This document shows, in pieces, positions 26,166-39,500 of a stretch of 64,000 nucleotides of DNA. The stretch comes from Plasmodium brasilianum (taxonomy: Eukaryota; Apicomplexa; Aconoidasida; Haemosporida; Plasmodiidae). The notes under the pieces were generated by a model. It did not search any database and had not been told where the DNA came from. It saw only the letters and a list, made by a program, of their open reading frames with translations. The stretch's first letter is position 1. Every line of letters starts with the position of its first letter. Made by a program: the position numbers and the translations under genes. The DNA lies in contig NW_027122950.1 of NCBI RefSeq assembly GCF_023973825.1, positions 1 through 64,000 of the forward strand, given 5' to 3'.

Positions 26166-27048
26166 ATGGAACAAAAAATTAAGAAAATTATATTTACTAA
26201 AATTGCTTGGTTTATTCTTTTAATATGGATTTGTCATTTTAACAACTTGGTATAATAACTTTATTTAAGGATTTTTATATTATTCTTATTTTTTATGTTT
26301 TATTTTTATTAATAATATTTTGTAATTATAGATTATTTATTCTTTTATATAATAAATATCTACATTGTTTATTTAGAGATCTTTTAGTAAATTTTTGGAT
26401 GAAAATTATTACCGTAGTAGTAAATCAGATACGAGAACTTATAGATTACTAGGAAAATATAAAAATATTAAAGATTCAAAAATTGTATATTTAAAAAAGG
26501 ATGTACCAAATAATGTAGAATACGAAAACAAAAATATATGTAATAGTGAAAAATGGACAACAAAAAAAGAATCTAATAGAAATTTATTGAACAAGGCTCA
26601 TTATTATACTCAAGTTACAGATTATAATAATGGAATGTTCGATGGGAAGCATTTCCATTTTGAAAAAAAGTGGATTAAAAAAAAAGATTATGATCATTTT
26701 CTTGAAAGAAAGAGACGAATTTGCAATATAGCCTTAGGAAAAATAAAATTTAGAAGTTACGGATTTGCGGGTTTTCTATTTTTTATTTTTTTCTTGTTGG
26801 GAGTAGGATTATCGGTACTACCAAAATTAGAGTTTCTGAAAAATGTTTTTGACTGGATTGAACAAAAATCATTCTTGAAGGATTTGTGTGAAAAGTTAGG
26901 TCAACTGGGTAATGACAGTAAATTTTATATTTATATAGGATTATTTAGCGTACTTATGGCTATATTATCTGTTATAGTTATAGTAGCGTTTTATAAGGTA
27001 TTAAGAAATAATGAAAAATATAAAAAAATTAAGTTAATATCAGAGTAA
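26166..27048 (+). CDS. fam-m-type exported protein (two exons)
   Basis: Exon 1 is 26166-26249 (28 codons, starting MEQKIKKIIFTKIAWFILLI), one codon shorter than in the other seven fam genes. The intron is 26250-26376 (127 bp, GTATAA...ATTTAG) and exon 2 is 26377-27048, giving 251 residues. The RxL motif YRLLGKY has its Arg at residue 51. The block HYYTQVTDYNNG, then MFDGKHFHFEKKWIKKKDYD, is followed by membrane segment 1 (about 158-177). A loop of about 35 residues with one cysteine follows, then segment 2 (about 212-234). The tail is RNNEKYKKIKLISE, where the last residues are usually LMTE. All splice signals and the frame are intact. It pairs with the fam-l gene 3.5 kb upstream. The fam-m label is from memory and the biological role is unknown. 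Confidence 0.9.
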
Positions 27049-27216
27049 ATGAATATTAAGGAATATATATATTTATGAGAAGATGTCTTTAATAAGAACA
27101 TATAATTTTAATGTCGTTAATAATATACTTAAAAAAAATACATACAATTTCTAAACTATTATAAAAGAAAACGTCTATAACTTATCTGTGTTATGCGGAA
27201 TAATAAAAATATATAT

Positions 27217-27262
27217 TCTTAGTTTTTTTGTAAATTTGAATGTTTTAAGGTTTTATAATTAT
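27217..27262 (+). promoter_or_regulatory. Conserved fam 3' element
   Basis: TTTTTTTGTAAATTTGAATG lies about 170 bp after the fam-m stop at 27048, followed by TTTTAAGG. This is close to the apparent consensus. Confidence 0.45.
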
Positions 27263-29777
27263 ATTTTAAATTATTATTTAGATTAATTAAAAATTGTGAT
27301 ATAATATTTTTTCTTATTTAAATATATTTTTAAGAATAATATATGCTTGCACTTTAAAACGTCTATCTAATAGAAAAATTCATTTAATTTTAGAGAACCG
27401 ATAATTTATATTTACACTAAAACGTTCAGCTTTCTACTTTATAGATTGTTATAGTCTAAAATTATTACTTCTTGAAGATAATAGAAAAAAGAACTATGAG
27501 ATTTGAACTAAAAATGGATTTGTCTTTTTATATATTTAATGAAAAAAAATGAATTTATTTTGTTAAATGTACATATATATATATATGTATTTCTTTACAT
27601 AGGAAAGAAATAATAATTTATTCTGTATTATATTTTTTTACATGAAATATGTAATAAATTGTGCTCACTGTAAAAATAGTTTTAACACAATTTAGTTTTT
27701 TCCTCATAGAAATAATGTAGAACAATATATAATAAAATAATATCCTTTTTAAATATAGCTAGTAGATTAGGGATTTTGGTTAATGCTTTATTCCCCTTAT
27801 TAGTTTACTTTGTTTTTTTAGCTTATTTATATTATTAAGTAAACAATTAGTTCTTTTTTAAGAGTAAGAAAATATACATTACGATTGTAAAAACTTGAAA
27901 TATTTTATCATATATATACAAAAAAAAGTTAAAAGAAGTACAAGTTAAATTTAAAAAATGCTTTTTTAATCTGCTAAATTTTTTTTTTTACTTTAATATA
28001 ATATTTTTTTTATTATAAATAAAAAAATATTATAATTATAAAATATAAACTGACAACACGTTAAATTTGCAAATGAACTAAGAGTGAAATTTTAGTTTTA
28101 TTCTGTTATGTACATTCTAAGTTGGTGTTACATGAATGAATTTGTAAGGAAACATTACTTTGTTATTTTTATTATTTTGTTTTGTTATTGTACTTATACA
28201 GTACACAATATATATTATATATACATATATATAATATGTTAAAAAATTAAAAAAATATAACTATATTGTGCTTTTATATTTATTAGTATTATGAGCAATT
28301 TTCTGAGCATTTCTCCGTATTCAAAATTTATGATTAATATAAAAAAATTGTTATAAAAAAAAAAATTGACTATATCCTTATTATAAAAACGTCTGAAATC
28401 TTCCTTTTCAAATGAGCCTTTCATTCTATAAGTAATTTTATATAATGTATGTATTATTTGTTTTTTGTTTTGTAACTTTGATTGTGATATTATACATAAT
28501 CCAAAATATCATGTACATAAATTAAAAACCAAACTTCACATTTATATTATAATACTGACTGTAAATGATAAAATGCAATAATTAAAGTGAAAATGTTTTA
28601 TGAATTTTATAAATGACAATTTACAGCTATATCTGAAAATTTAATATGATGAAAAATGAGTGTTCCCATTTCTAAACTGTCATTTGTATTGAAATATAAA
28701 AATAACGAGTTACGTGGAAAATATAACAATGGAATTCTACTTGAAATCTCAAGAAATGTATGATTTAATTTCCATGCTTCTGAGCCTTTGCATATTATTA
28801 TGTTAAAAACTATTAAATATATAGGAATGCTTGTCGTGTTTTCCCCTCACTTAAAATATAATTAAGTATTAAATATAAAACTATAAATGCTATTTATTAT
28901 TAGTATAATTCACTTTAGAGAAAATTTTGTACTTTTAAAGTAATTTTATATATGTTCATTATTTAACATATATCCATTTATTTAACTTTTCTTAAAGTTA
29001 TACATTTCAAAATGTATTAATAAGAGGGGGAAAAAATAAGAATAATCCTTAAGTAGAACATAATTATGAATTTTCAACTAACGATTAGTGCCCTTCCCAT
29101 TTAAATTTAAGGAAAAGTAGAATTCATATCCCTTCATGTATAAATATCATTAATATAATACCAAATATAATATGTATGAATTGACAAAAACAACGTTAAA
29201 ACTTTTTTATAAAGGAATACATTTTTAATTCCATTTAATTTCAAAGGAACTAATAGTTGTAACAATTAAAAATATAGTTCTATAGAAAAGATATATATTA
29301 TTTTTACTATTTAAATAATATTATAATTTTTATATTTTATTTATTTATGTATACAGAAGTATTACTGATACTGTTTTTAATGTTTTTGTTTCTTTTCTTT
29401 TTCTTTTTCCTTTTTCAATACTTAGATAATAAATGTTACTGAAAATTATTCTATAAGGATATCAACACTTGCTTTATTATCTTTTGTTATATATTTAATT
29501 TTTGAAATTATTAATATTTCATTGTAATTACAATCTGATATATAACTTGATTTCTGTGTTACTAATTTTTAAAATAGTTCTTTTTTTATGGTATCCTTTT
29601 CTATGTATAATGTTTATATTATTATAATTGTAAATATTACAAGTTTTTATTAATTTCTGTATTTCTAATATGTCATATTAAATAATAAATTCCAAATAGT
29701 GCGAGTAGTATACAGATAAATAAGTGTTCTATTTTTTAGTGAAAATAATATAAACTGTAATGTTTACATAAAGTAAT
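27263..29777. other. Intergenic: fam-m 3' flank and 3' side of the pir pseudogene
   Basis: The first several hundred bases match the fam-m 3' flank at 63.7-64.0 kb. The remainder is AT-rich, and the one short minus-strand frame at 28239-28424 has no family motif. It is where the copy A block appears to end, but no boundary repeat was recognised. Confidence 0.4.
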
Positions 29778-30927
29778 TCATTTAGAATGATAACCTATAT
29801 TATGAATACTTCCGTCGTAATTTCTATTTACCTCTTCATGGATATTTTTTAAAGATTCTCTTCTTTCTTTTTGAACTTTGTTAATTTCAATAATTTTTTT
29901 CTTTTTTAAATGACTATGTAACCATAATTTCGTTGGAGTAGACTGTATATAGAGGCAATTGTGTGTATTATTAGAAATATAATAGTTTTACGCTAGTAAT
30001 TTTTTGTGAAAATATATTATATGAATTGTAATAGAACATTCACTTAATTAGGTATAATTTTTATTAACCTTATATAAACAAAATAAAGTATATGTTGTTA
30101 ATAATTAAAAGCACATGTTAAACTGGCAGTAAATGCATAATTTACTTTTGTGCGTGGTAAAATTATTGGTAAAGCAGGACAATGAATTACAGTACGCACT
30201 TTTTCTTTATATACTTTCTAAAAATTGTTTAATTCTTCACAAATATCATCGCTTTCTTTTCCTTTACGTTTCTTGTAATTATTATTATAATGTTCATAAC
30301 ATTTTTCAATATGATCACAACTACTTCCATTAAGCAGGACGTTGTAACCCTTAAAGTTGTCAAAATGTTTATATAAGTCTTATAGTTTTGTAAGTTTTTT
30401 TATAGATTCAGAATTAATTTATTTTATTTCTTGTAAGAGTATGTTATCCAATTGAGACGAAATATCTTTATAAGCCTTAAACAAAATAGGATTATTATTA
30501 GTATTGTATTTTTATTCTGCATTTATCGGGTAATTCAAGTACCTACAAAGTTTGGAGCTTTCAGGATTATAAATATCCTTTATTTGAATTAAATATCGAC
30601 CAATATCTTGAAAATGAGTAATAAAGTATTGTCAGAAGTAAGAAAACGATGTTTACTAATATTACAATACATTTCCGGCTTTAAAATGCTTTCTCTAATA
30701 TTTGCTATAGCAGTATCAAATTAATCTTTATATTTAGGAAATAATTCCCCACAATTGTCCTAAAATAAAATTATAATAATATTAACATATAAATTATCAA
30801 AATCGCACTTCCATAAAATATATTTTTATTTATTTCTAGAACTACGAATTCTTGAATACAGTAATATACATAATTATAATAATATAAAAACACATTTTAC
30901 GTTTTCTCCTATATCTGTGAATGTCAT
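29778..30927 (-). pseudogene. pir: pir-family pseudogene (three-exon structure)
   Basis: Exon 1 is probably 30901-30927 (MTFTDIGEN, then GTAAAA), the intron is 30760-30900, and exon 2 begins at 30759 with DNCGELFPKYKD and a stop. Continuing with a frame change, the minus strand reads PEMYCNI, HFQDIGRYLIQIKDIYNPES, KLCRYLNYPINAE, DISSQLDNILLQE, YKHFDNFKGYN and CDHIEKCYEHYNNNYKK, followed by DDICEELNNF. This cysteine spacing and these words are typical of the Plasmodium pir (vir/cir/yir) extracellular domain. Exon 3, 29778-29942, is intact: it opens after TATACAG with STPTKLWLHSHLKKKK and ends in NIGYHSK, a classic pir cytoplasmic tail. At least five in-frame TAA codons and one frameshift break exon 2, and its membrane segment is degraded. 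It would have encoded a variant antigen thought to reach the infected-cell surface. Confidence 0.87.
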
Positions 30928-33900
30928 TATATTTAATTGAATTAATTAGAAAACTTTAAATTGGTATGATATTAATATATATATAAGTAAAAAAAATATA
31001 TATAATATGTGCATGTGTGATTTATTCCTTTTTTTCATACATAAAATTATAAAAGAAAAATCGATAAAAAAATCAACATTTTAATATTTCGTAATATTAA
31101 TATAAAGTACAGTTTATGCAGCATAAAATAAACGTTTTAAATTTAAATATAATATTTTGAAAGGGAGAATTATTTTATTGTACTTAAAAAATATTGTAAA
31201 CTAAAATACCAATTTAAATTTTTTATTCATATAACTTTTATGCAATTGTATTGATTAGTTATACAAAAAAATATATTAATCTTAGTGTATTATCATAAAA
31301 ATCGATCATTATATTGGACTATTCATTTAGAAATACTTTTTATTTTTCAAAATGGAATAATTACATAAATATTAACTATTTAAAATATATATAATTTTTT
31401 CTTTTTTTAATGATTAACTGTTTTTAAAGTTAAAATAATACTTATTATTTATTTCATTTCATATTTATAATAAGTTATAAAAATATATGTATTCGTTAGA
31501 AAACTGAACATAGTGAATATTAATGGGATTAAAATTTAATTTAATAAAAAAGAAATTTATCTAAAAAGAAGTATATCATATAACAATAAGTATTTATTTG
31601 TTAAATTAAAAATATATTTCCTCAAAATTTTTATTTAATTTATAAATGCAATATTCCATAAATAGATTATATCGTATAATTATAAAATAAAGGTTAATCC
31701 TCTTCATTCTATTACATATGTAAGTTAAAGCTTTACTTTCTTTTTTATAACAATTAAGTTCTTATAATATATATTTTTATGTTGCATATATAAATGTATG
31801 CAGAAAAATTAAAAATTTTTATACTATAAATTGATTATAATTATATAACAAAAATAAAATAAGAAATATTTAATAATTATCGTACCTCCTTCAATAAAAT
31901 TTGTTATTGAAATCGTTTGTAGTTGTAGTATAACAAAAATATAGATTAATATGTCAGTAAAAATTTATAATTATAATGTATATAGCATATATCTCATGAA
32001 TATACTTGATTATGATAGATGTTTTATTTCTATATGTAATAAAAAAATTGCGAAGATTAATATCATAATATCTTCCAACTTTATCTAGGTCAGTTCTATT
32101 TTATTTAATTGTGTTATATATTATATGAGTTCTACTGTAATATAACATTTATTTAATGGTAATTAGAGAATAGTCGACTTAGTTCTGCTTCTTTTTATAT
32201 ATCCTATTGCTGTAAAATATTTTACACATATGTATATTTAGAATAATATATAAATCATAAATCATTTTATTTTAGATATATTAATATATGTAAATTTCAA
32301 TAAATATATTTTAAAAAGAATAAGTAATGAAATAAAAAAAAAAAAAAATTAAAAAGTTAAGTAATACTTATAAACAGTTAGATTTAGTTAATTTTTATAT
32401 TAGTTCTTTTTATTTTACGCATTTCCATTTTATTTTATACTATATAATGAATATGTTTAAATGTTCATGCTTATTATATCACTTAGAAATAAAAAAAAAT
32501 ATATCTCCTATATCATTTATTAAACTTTTAAAAAAATAAATTTTTATGCAGTATAACAAATGTATGACTAAATCTGTACATGCTATTAATCAGTTAAGAT
32601 ATTAAACATGCATGTCGACAATTATGGATTACACTTCAATCTAATTCGTTCAGGTAGACTTTTGAAATGAAAGCTTGAATAATTTTCTTTTGTGAATTTT
32701 TTCAAAATAGAAGAAAAATTAATAAATATATGCAAATTTTGTAATGTATTTAATTTATTTATTAGGAAATTATATTTTATTGGTGAAATACATATATTCA
32801 TACGTGAAATAATTTTACAATATATTTATTCTATATGTGTAATAATAATTCATCAATTTTTTCCTCTTCCTAAATAGTCTTATTTTATCAACATATATAA
32901 TGTAAATAGATATTAAATAAAAAGATATAATCATTAATATTAGAAAAAAAAATTTTGTTAACTTCTTTGGTAACATCTATAATAATGTGTTAACATATTT
33001 ATTTAAAACTTTATTCTCATTTTAACATCAATAAATAATAATTTTATATTTCTATCAATGTAAGACCTGTATTTTTGTCATTCAGTATGTAAATAATTTT
33101 ATATGTACATTCTAAAAAAATTTTATTTATATGAAGAAGTTTCTATTGTTTTATTTTGAGAATCTGCTTAAATATCATTATTAATGTTTCATACGGTTTG
33201 TATATAGTGTCTGTCATTTAAAGTATTATATTATTTTACATTGTTATATAATGCAACGAATTCTTGAAATTATTTTTTTTCCTTATCAGTTCTATTGATA
33301 CACAATCGAAAATAAATATATTTCATAGTTAAACTAATTTATTTTAAAAAGAGTAATGTCAATTAATGTGTATAAATGCATCTGATAGGGATGAAATTAA
33401 TATAACGTATTCTTGAAAATAATAAGGAATAACTAAGCATATACATTTAATTACGTAATGAAAGTATCATGGTATTATACTAATATAATTTAACGAATAT
33501 CACATATATATTCTTAAAAAGAGGTATAATAAAGAATATTTTAATAAGGTAAATGTAATTTGTTTGCCATTAGTATCATTATTTACGATGGTTAAAATTA
33601 CTGTTGTTCCTAAATATATAATTTATTTTATTAAAGTTATTTTAATATACGATTACACATTTTTATTATATTGTATTTTATTTTATTAAGAATATTAATA
33701 AAGAACATATTTCCTCATATAACACTATGTATGAAGGAAAAAATATAAATCCACCATAAATAAGTCTTCCCTTTTAAAGTGAATATTTATCAATCTAATG
33801 TGTCGAATAATATGTCAAATATATTTTCATATTTAAACATATATATGTGATATATTGAAATGAATTCATTTTAATTTTCAGTTATACAAGTTTTTATAAC

Positions 33901-35641
33901 ATGATATAATTAAGGTTATATATATTAACAGGAGTAATACATTATAGTGTTACATGAAAAATATAATTTGTCCTTTATTATAACATTTAATAATTAAGCT
34001 AATATACTAAAAAAGTTATATTTCATCAACTCAAATTGATTATATTAAGGAGATATAAAATTTCAAAAATAAGGAATTAAAATAAAAATATAAAACTAAA
34101 AGAGAGCTACATTTTTATACTGTTAAAATTTTTCCTTTATTTTTATCTGATTAATAAAATACATAAGTTAAAAATATGTGAAAAGTTATACTTATATATT
34201 AAATATTATAATTTATATATGAATACAACATATTAATTTCTGTAAATTTCTTGCATGCACATTATTCGAGTTATAAAATTAATAATGATTAGTTTCATTT
34301 ATGTGAGCTTGTTATCCGCGTATTAATATACAATTTAGTGAATAGTAGAAAAAATTATTACAAAATAGAACAGTATTAACTGGGAAATTTTAAAATAATT
34401 AAAATTATATATATTGAACATCATTAGATATCATTTAAAACAGTATTCATCTTGTGTGCGATGTTTCTATATGATGTATAAAGTATGGCTGATTGCGTTC
34501 ATAGTGTAAAATTAAAACTTTATATATTTATTGAATAATTAAATATAATAATAATTTTAAACAATAAATTATGTATTAATTTTTATTTTATATCTCTTTA
34601 TTTAATGATGCTAGTAAAATAATATTATTTTTATAAGATAAATTAATTAAATAAATTATATATGTAAATAATCCATACTAATATTTACAATTGTTGGTTT
34701 ATGTATGAAGTGAGAGAACGATTTTATTATCATAATTAATAATATAACGAAATATTTTTGATTAGAGAGTTATACTAAATATATATACTGATGTTTATTT
34801 TACATAGGGAGCACCTATTAAAATATAAATCATATTTTAATGAGTATTCGGTTAACAGTAAATGTAGTATAAATTATTATTTTAATATAGAAAAAGGGAA
34901 CTTAAAAAAATTAAAGATATCTATTGTATTTATTTTGATTTTCATTTTCATATATTAGTGTATTATCTTCTCTATTATGGCAAATATATTATGTATAATT
35001 TTGTTGTGATTATACAAACAAATGTGTTGTAATTATTTTTTTTTTTGTAATTTATTTATTTTTAAAGGACATTTAGTTGCAATATTTATTGTAAAATATA
35101 AAAAGAAAAAGCAAATAAAAAAATACATCGTCTGATATAGATATCCCTATTTAATAATTATAAATTATTTACCTAAATAACATGCGTAAATTAATGATAG
35201 ATACATGTTTTTGTAAAATAAATAGAATTATAAATCGTTATATTTTTGTGAGAAGTTTGATTCAGTGTAACTTATTTAATTAGAATTTGTTGTATTTTTT
35301 AAATTTATAAATATAATTTTTTTCACAAAATATAGAACATAAGTAATTTAAACAATTAAAATATAAATAATCTACTTACATTATGAGATATATATAATTA
35401 TGAAAAGTAATTTTTGTAAAATTAACTATGAAAAAATAAGAAAACTAAGTATTATATAATTGTATAAGGGCGTACAATTCTTTACTATTATACATATAAA
35501 ATTTTGTGTAAACTTAAAATACTGTAATAATTTTAAAATTTTATAATACATTTTTTCAAAGCGAATATATTTTTCATATTTATCACTAGTTTTGGTTTTA
35601 ATTATTAAATAATTTTATATATGTTATTATAACAAAAATAT
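30928..35641. other. Intergenic between two pseudogenes
   Basis: This is 4.7 kb of AT-rich DNA upstream of the minus-strand pir pseudogene and downstream of the minus-strand exported-protein pseudogene. The frame at 32692-32877 (plus) shows no signal or family motif. No gene or RNA was seen. Confidence 0.45.
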
Positions 35642-36532
35642 TTATCTAGTTGGATGTAACGATAAATAAGCACATTTTTCACCCCCGCATAGTGTTGCAT
35701 CATAGTTGTAGAAAAGTATAAAAGTAATACATAACATAGTTAGATGAAAAAGAACTAATAATATTTTTTTGAGTAATTTCTTGTTTGACTTAACTAAAGA
35801 ATATTCTTGCCGTTTTTTTCTTAAATAAAAAATATTTTTATGTATATGTTGATGTTTAAAGTGATAATGATTATTACTTGATCTCTTTATAACAAATCTG
35901 ATTCATTCTTTGAGTTTACCTTTTTTAAAAATGTATGTGAGTTTTTGCGTTTTTCAACATTATCATAATGTTTTAAGTTATATATTTTTTTTAAATTATG
36001 TTTAGAGTCGAATGAATAATGTCGTTTTGGAAATTTTGTATATTGCAATAAATCATTAAATTCTAGCTCAGATATATCACGTTGCATTAAATTAGTAAAT
36101 ATTTTTCGAAATTCATTATTATGTTACAGTGAATTTGGTCTTTCTACCGATGAATCATCACTTTCGTATAATAAATCATTTGTTTCTTTTTTTATCATTT
36201 TATATTTTCGTGAATCCGCAACTTTTGTTTAACTACTTAGTAATCTTCTAAATCTTACAGCGAATGTGTTACTTTCGTAGTATTCTTCGTCCCATGCCTT
36301 ACGATCGATAGTTAACTAAAAGTAGAGGCGCATATCCAATATACAAAAGGGTATATTTATATATTATTTTAATAAAGAAAATGTTTTATATAAAAAAATA
36401 AAATATTAAAGAACAAAAACAATTTATAAATAATTATTATGTCACCTCATCGAAATAATTCCAGGTACATATTAAAATGGAAATAACAGTAGCATTTGTA
36501 AAAAAGGTAAGCATATTTATATTTTGTTGCAT
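35642..36532 (-). pseudogene. Exported-protein pseudogene (two exons, two stops, one frameshift)
   Basis: Exon 1 is 36446-36532, 29 codons of signal-like sequence starting MQQNINMLTFFTNATVISIL and followed by GTGACA, a weakened donor. The intron is 36316-36445 (130 bp, ...CTTTTAG). Exon 2 starts at 36315 with LTIDRKAWDEEYYES and carries FRRLLSS, an RxL export-like motif, followed at once by TAA. The same frame continues through NDLLYESDDSSVERPNSL, a second TAA, MQRDISELEFNDLLQYTKFP and NSHTFLKKVNSKNESDLL, and stops at 35887. From there a different frame is open for about 80 codons to 35642 and contains LKKILLVLFHLTMLCITFIL, a membrane segment expected at the C terminus. It was therefore a full-length gene that has decayed by two nonsense changes and one frameshift. 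The exact family was not recognised. It lies where the intact gene at 2299-3136 lies in the other block. Confidence 0.8.
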
Positions 36533-39500
36533 AATGATTTATTTTAATATGCTGATAAAGCTTTTGCAATAATTAAGGTACTAGTTATAGATCACATTTT
36601 TAATAATAATTATTAAATGTTTAATTTATAATATATTTTAATTGTATTTTATAATGACAATATAAATAAATCTTTATATTAGTTTTTAAATACGCATAAT
36701 TGAAGTATATATTGGAAAACAAAAAAATATATATAATTAAAAAAAAAAAATAAATAAGAGTTTTATTTTAAATTGTTATTAATTCATATTACTGAAATGA
36801 AATTAATAAAATAGGATTCATTACATTTCAAGTGTACAAAGATGTATAAAAATATTAATTCAACAACATACAACTTATTTCAAAAAAAAAAATTATATAT
36901 GCTATAGATAGCTAAAATATTTTATTAACGATATAATAGAGGATAAATTTATAGTAGTAAAATTTGAATTAGCATATCTGTGAAAAATATTTTTAGAACA
37001 ATTTTGTTTAAAACTTTTATTAGATGATGAATAACAAACGCTTAATTAGAGATTATATACTAATTATCTTGTAATAATTTTTAAAAATACTTTTTATAAA
37101 TATTAATACTGAACAAGGAAGTTTATGTATAAACTTAACAAAATTATAATATATTAAATATATTTATATATATATATATATACATATGTGTACTATTAAT
37201 TTACGTATAGTTGGATATTAATTAATAATAACCACGTTTACGAAATATAATTATGTAACATATACGTAGTGTTACTTTATGTAATTAAAAATATAAGAAA
37301 TGTTCACTCTGAATAAGAATTTAACAGGATGCATTTTATACTTGTATAGATTGTATATTCATGTATATAGTCAACAATTGTCACAATATATTGCTAAAAA
37401 ATATATTAAAAATATATAATATGTAATCATATTATGCTCTATATTATGGAAATTCGAATAATATTATTAGGATAAGTTATAGTAAGAAATAAAACAAATA
37501 AATAAAACAATATTCTATTATAGAATACATTTTTTCTTTCAACATTTTGCTCATATTAGTTTTTTGAATTATTATTCTTTTTTTTTTCTAGTTTTTGTAA
37601 TTCTAGAAGTGCATTAATATTTTATGTTTATTTTTTCTACTTAATAATTTTATTTGGTTAAATAATTTTGTATTTCTTAATTCAAGACGAAGATCCTTAG
37701 AAAAAAAAATTCATCAAATACAGAGAAATATTTTTTAAAACTCTATTAACGAAAATTTCGTTGTATGAATTATATTTAATAATATTAATATACGATTAAA
37801 GAAAAAAAAAAGCAAGGAGTTTTGTGTTGTGTTTATATGAAATATTATATTTAATTATTTATAATTTTATGTTTATATGTAAAACTTTATTTTATTTTTC
37901 CACGAACTTTTTTTTTTAATATATGATAAGAATTATAGCTTGATAATGCAATTTAAACAGTAGATTTATTTAAACGTTAAATAAAATTATAATGAATTAA
38001 TAAGAATAATTGAATTTTTTTTCCTAGTTTAATAGAAACATTATTTATTTATTAATAATATAACATATAATTATAAAACTGATAGCTGAATAGGTAAATT
38101 ATTAAAATAATATAAAATAATAGAAATGATGAATAGATGATTAAGAAGGTACACTGAACAAAAACAAAAATATACATAAAAGCAATTTTATATAAAAAAA
38201 AAATAGTTTCTTAAATGACAAATTATATTTCTCTTTTTGTTTTTTATTTAATATATATAAATTTCCATAGAGAGAACTGAGATATATAACTAAAGAAAAT
38301 CAGTTACATATTTAAATTAATGATTCATATTATTTTATACTAGAGTTCATAATTGTCAATATAATACAGTAAGGAATATGTATTTAAATGATAATATATA
38401 TTCAATATAAAATAAAAAAAGTATCTTTACGATAAACTTATTTTAATTTTACATATATACTTTTGGTTATACAGATAAATATGGACTCGCAACATACAAT
38501 AATAGGAATATATTTTTATACGTATTATCACAAATAAATTATATTTATCTACATTATAGTAGTGTAAAATATGTGATATTAATGTTATGTTAATTGATAT
38601 GGTTTAATCCTATAGGATTACAAAATTTTGTTCTATATATTATATGTTTTATATCAAATTCTATATCTCTAGCATTGATATTTTATAATGTGATTGTGCA
38701 TTTTATCATATAACTGTCTATTTAAATTCCATACTGAAAAGAATTATAGTGTTTGTATTAATTCTACATTAATTTATACCATATTTTTATTACTATACTT
38801 TATTAGACAATACGATGGGAATATTAATTTTCGCCGTATCTAGTGATAGTGTTATATATATATATTTATTAAATTGTCCTTACATAAATAATATAGATAA
38901 ATATGTCGTAATAAATATAATATGACCGAACTAGGTTAAGTATGAGAAACAACATTAATATTATTAATTAATATTAACATATTTTTAAACCATAATTCTT
39001 TTTTCTAAGTGATATAAAAAATTTCAACAACAGAATTATTAAATTTCAGGGCGTTCACTTTTTCTCTCGAATATATTTAATGCGAGTCTCTATATAAGAA
39101 CTTTTTGTAGTTCTCTTATAATCGTCGTCAGCTGTATAATATTATTCTGCAATATTATTATTATAAAAAATTATTAAGTTATTTTTTTTTTTTTTTTGTA
39201 TTTTTTTAAAACACAGTTCAATTAATATGTAAAGTTATTCATTTTATAATTTCAATGAATACTATAACTGAAAAATTATAAATTAACATTATTTGAAGTA
39301 CAATATGCTGCATGGTACGTTCTGTTACTTATGTATATATGTTAATTTTCATAACAATGTCTAATTAATTTATTATTTTGCTCACCCAGATACTTTAAAA
39401 TTTTTAATTTCTTTTTATTGTAGGCAATATCATACTCCAAATAAAGTAAAATAGTATTAAAAATTACCTATTTGTAAATACAACCCGATTTCAGAAGTAA

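Noticed and set aside
28239..28424. Minus-strand 61-codon frame starting MKGSFEKEDF
   Set aside because: It has no signal exon, splice site or paralogue in the window; too little to call a gene.
30133..30333. Plus-strand 66-codon frame
   Set aside because: It is the antisense of the pir pseudogene exon 2, whose minus-strand reading carries recognisable pir words.
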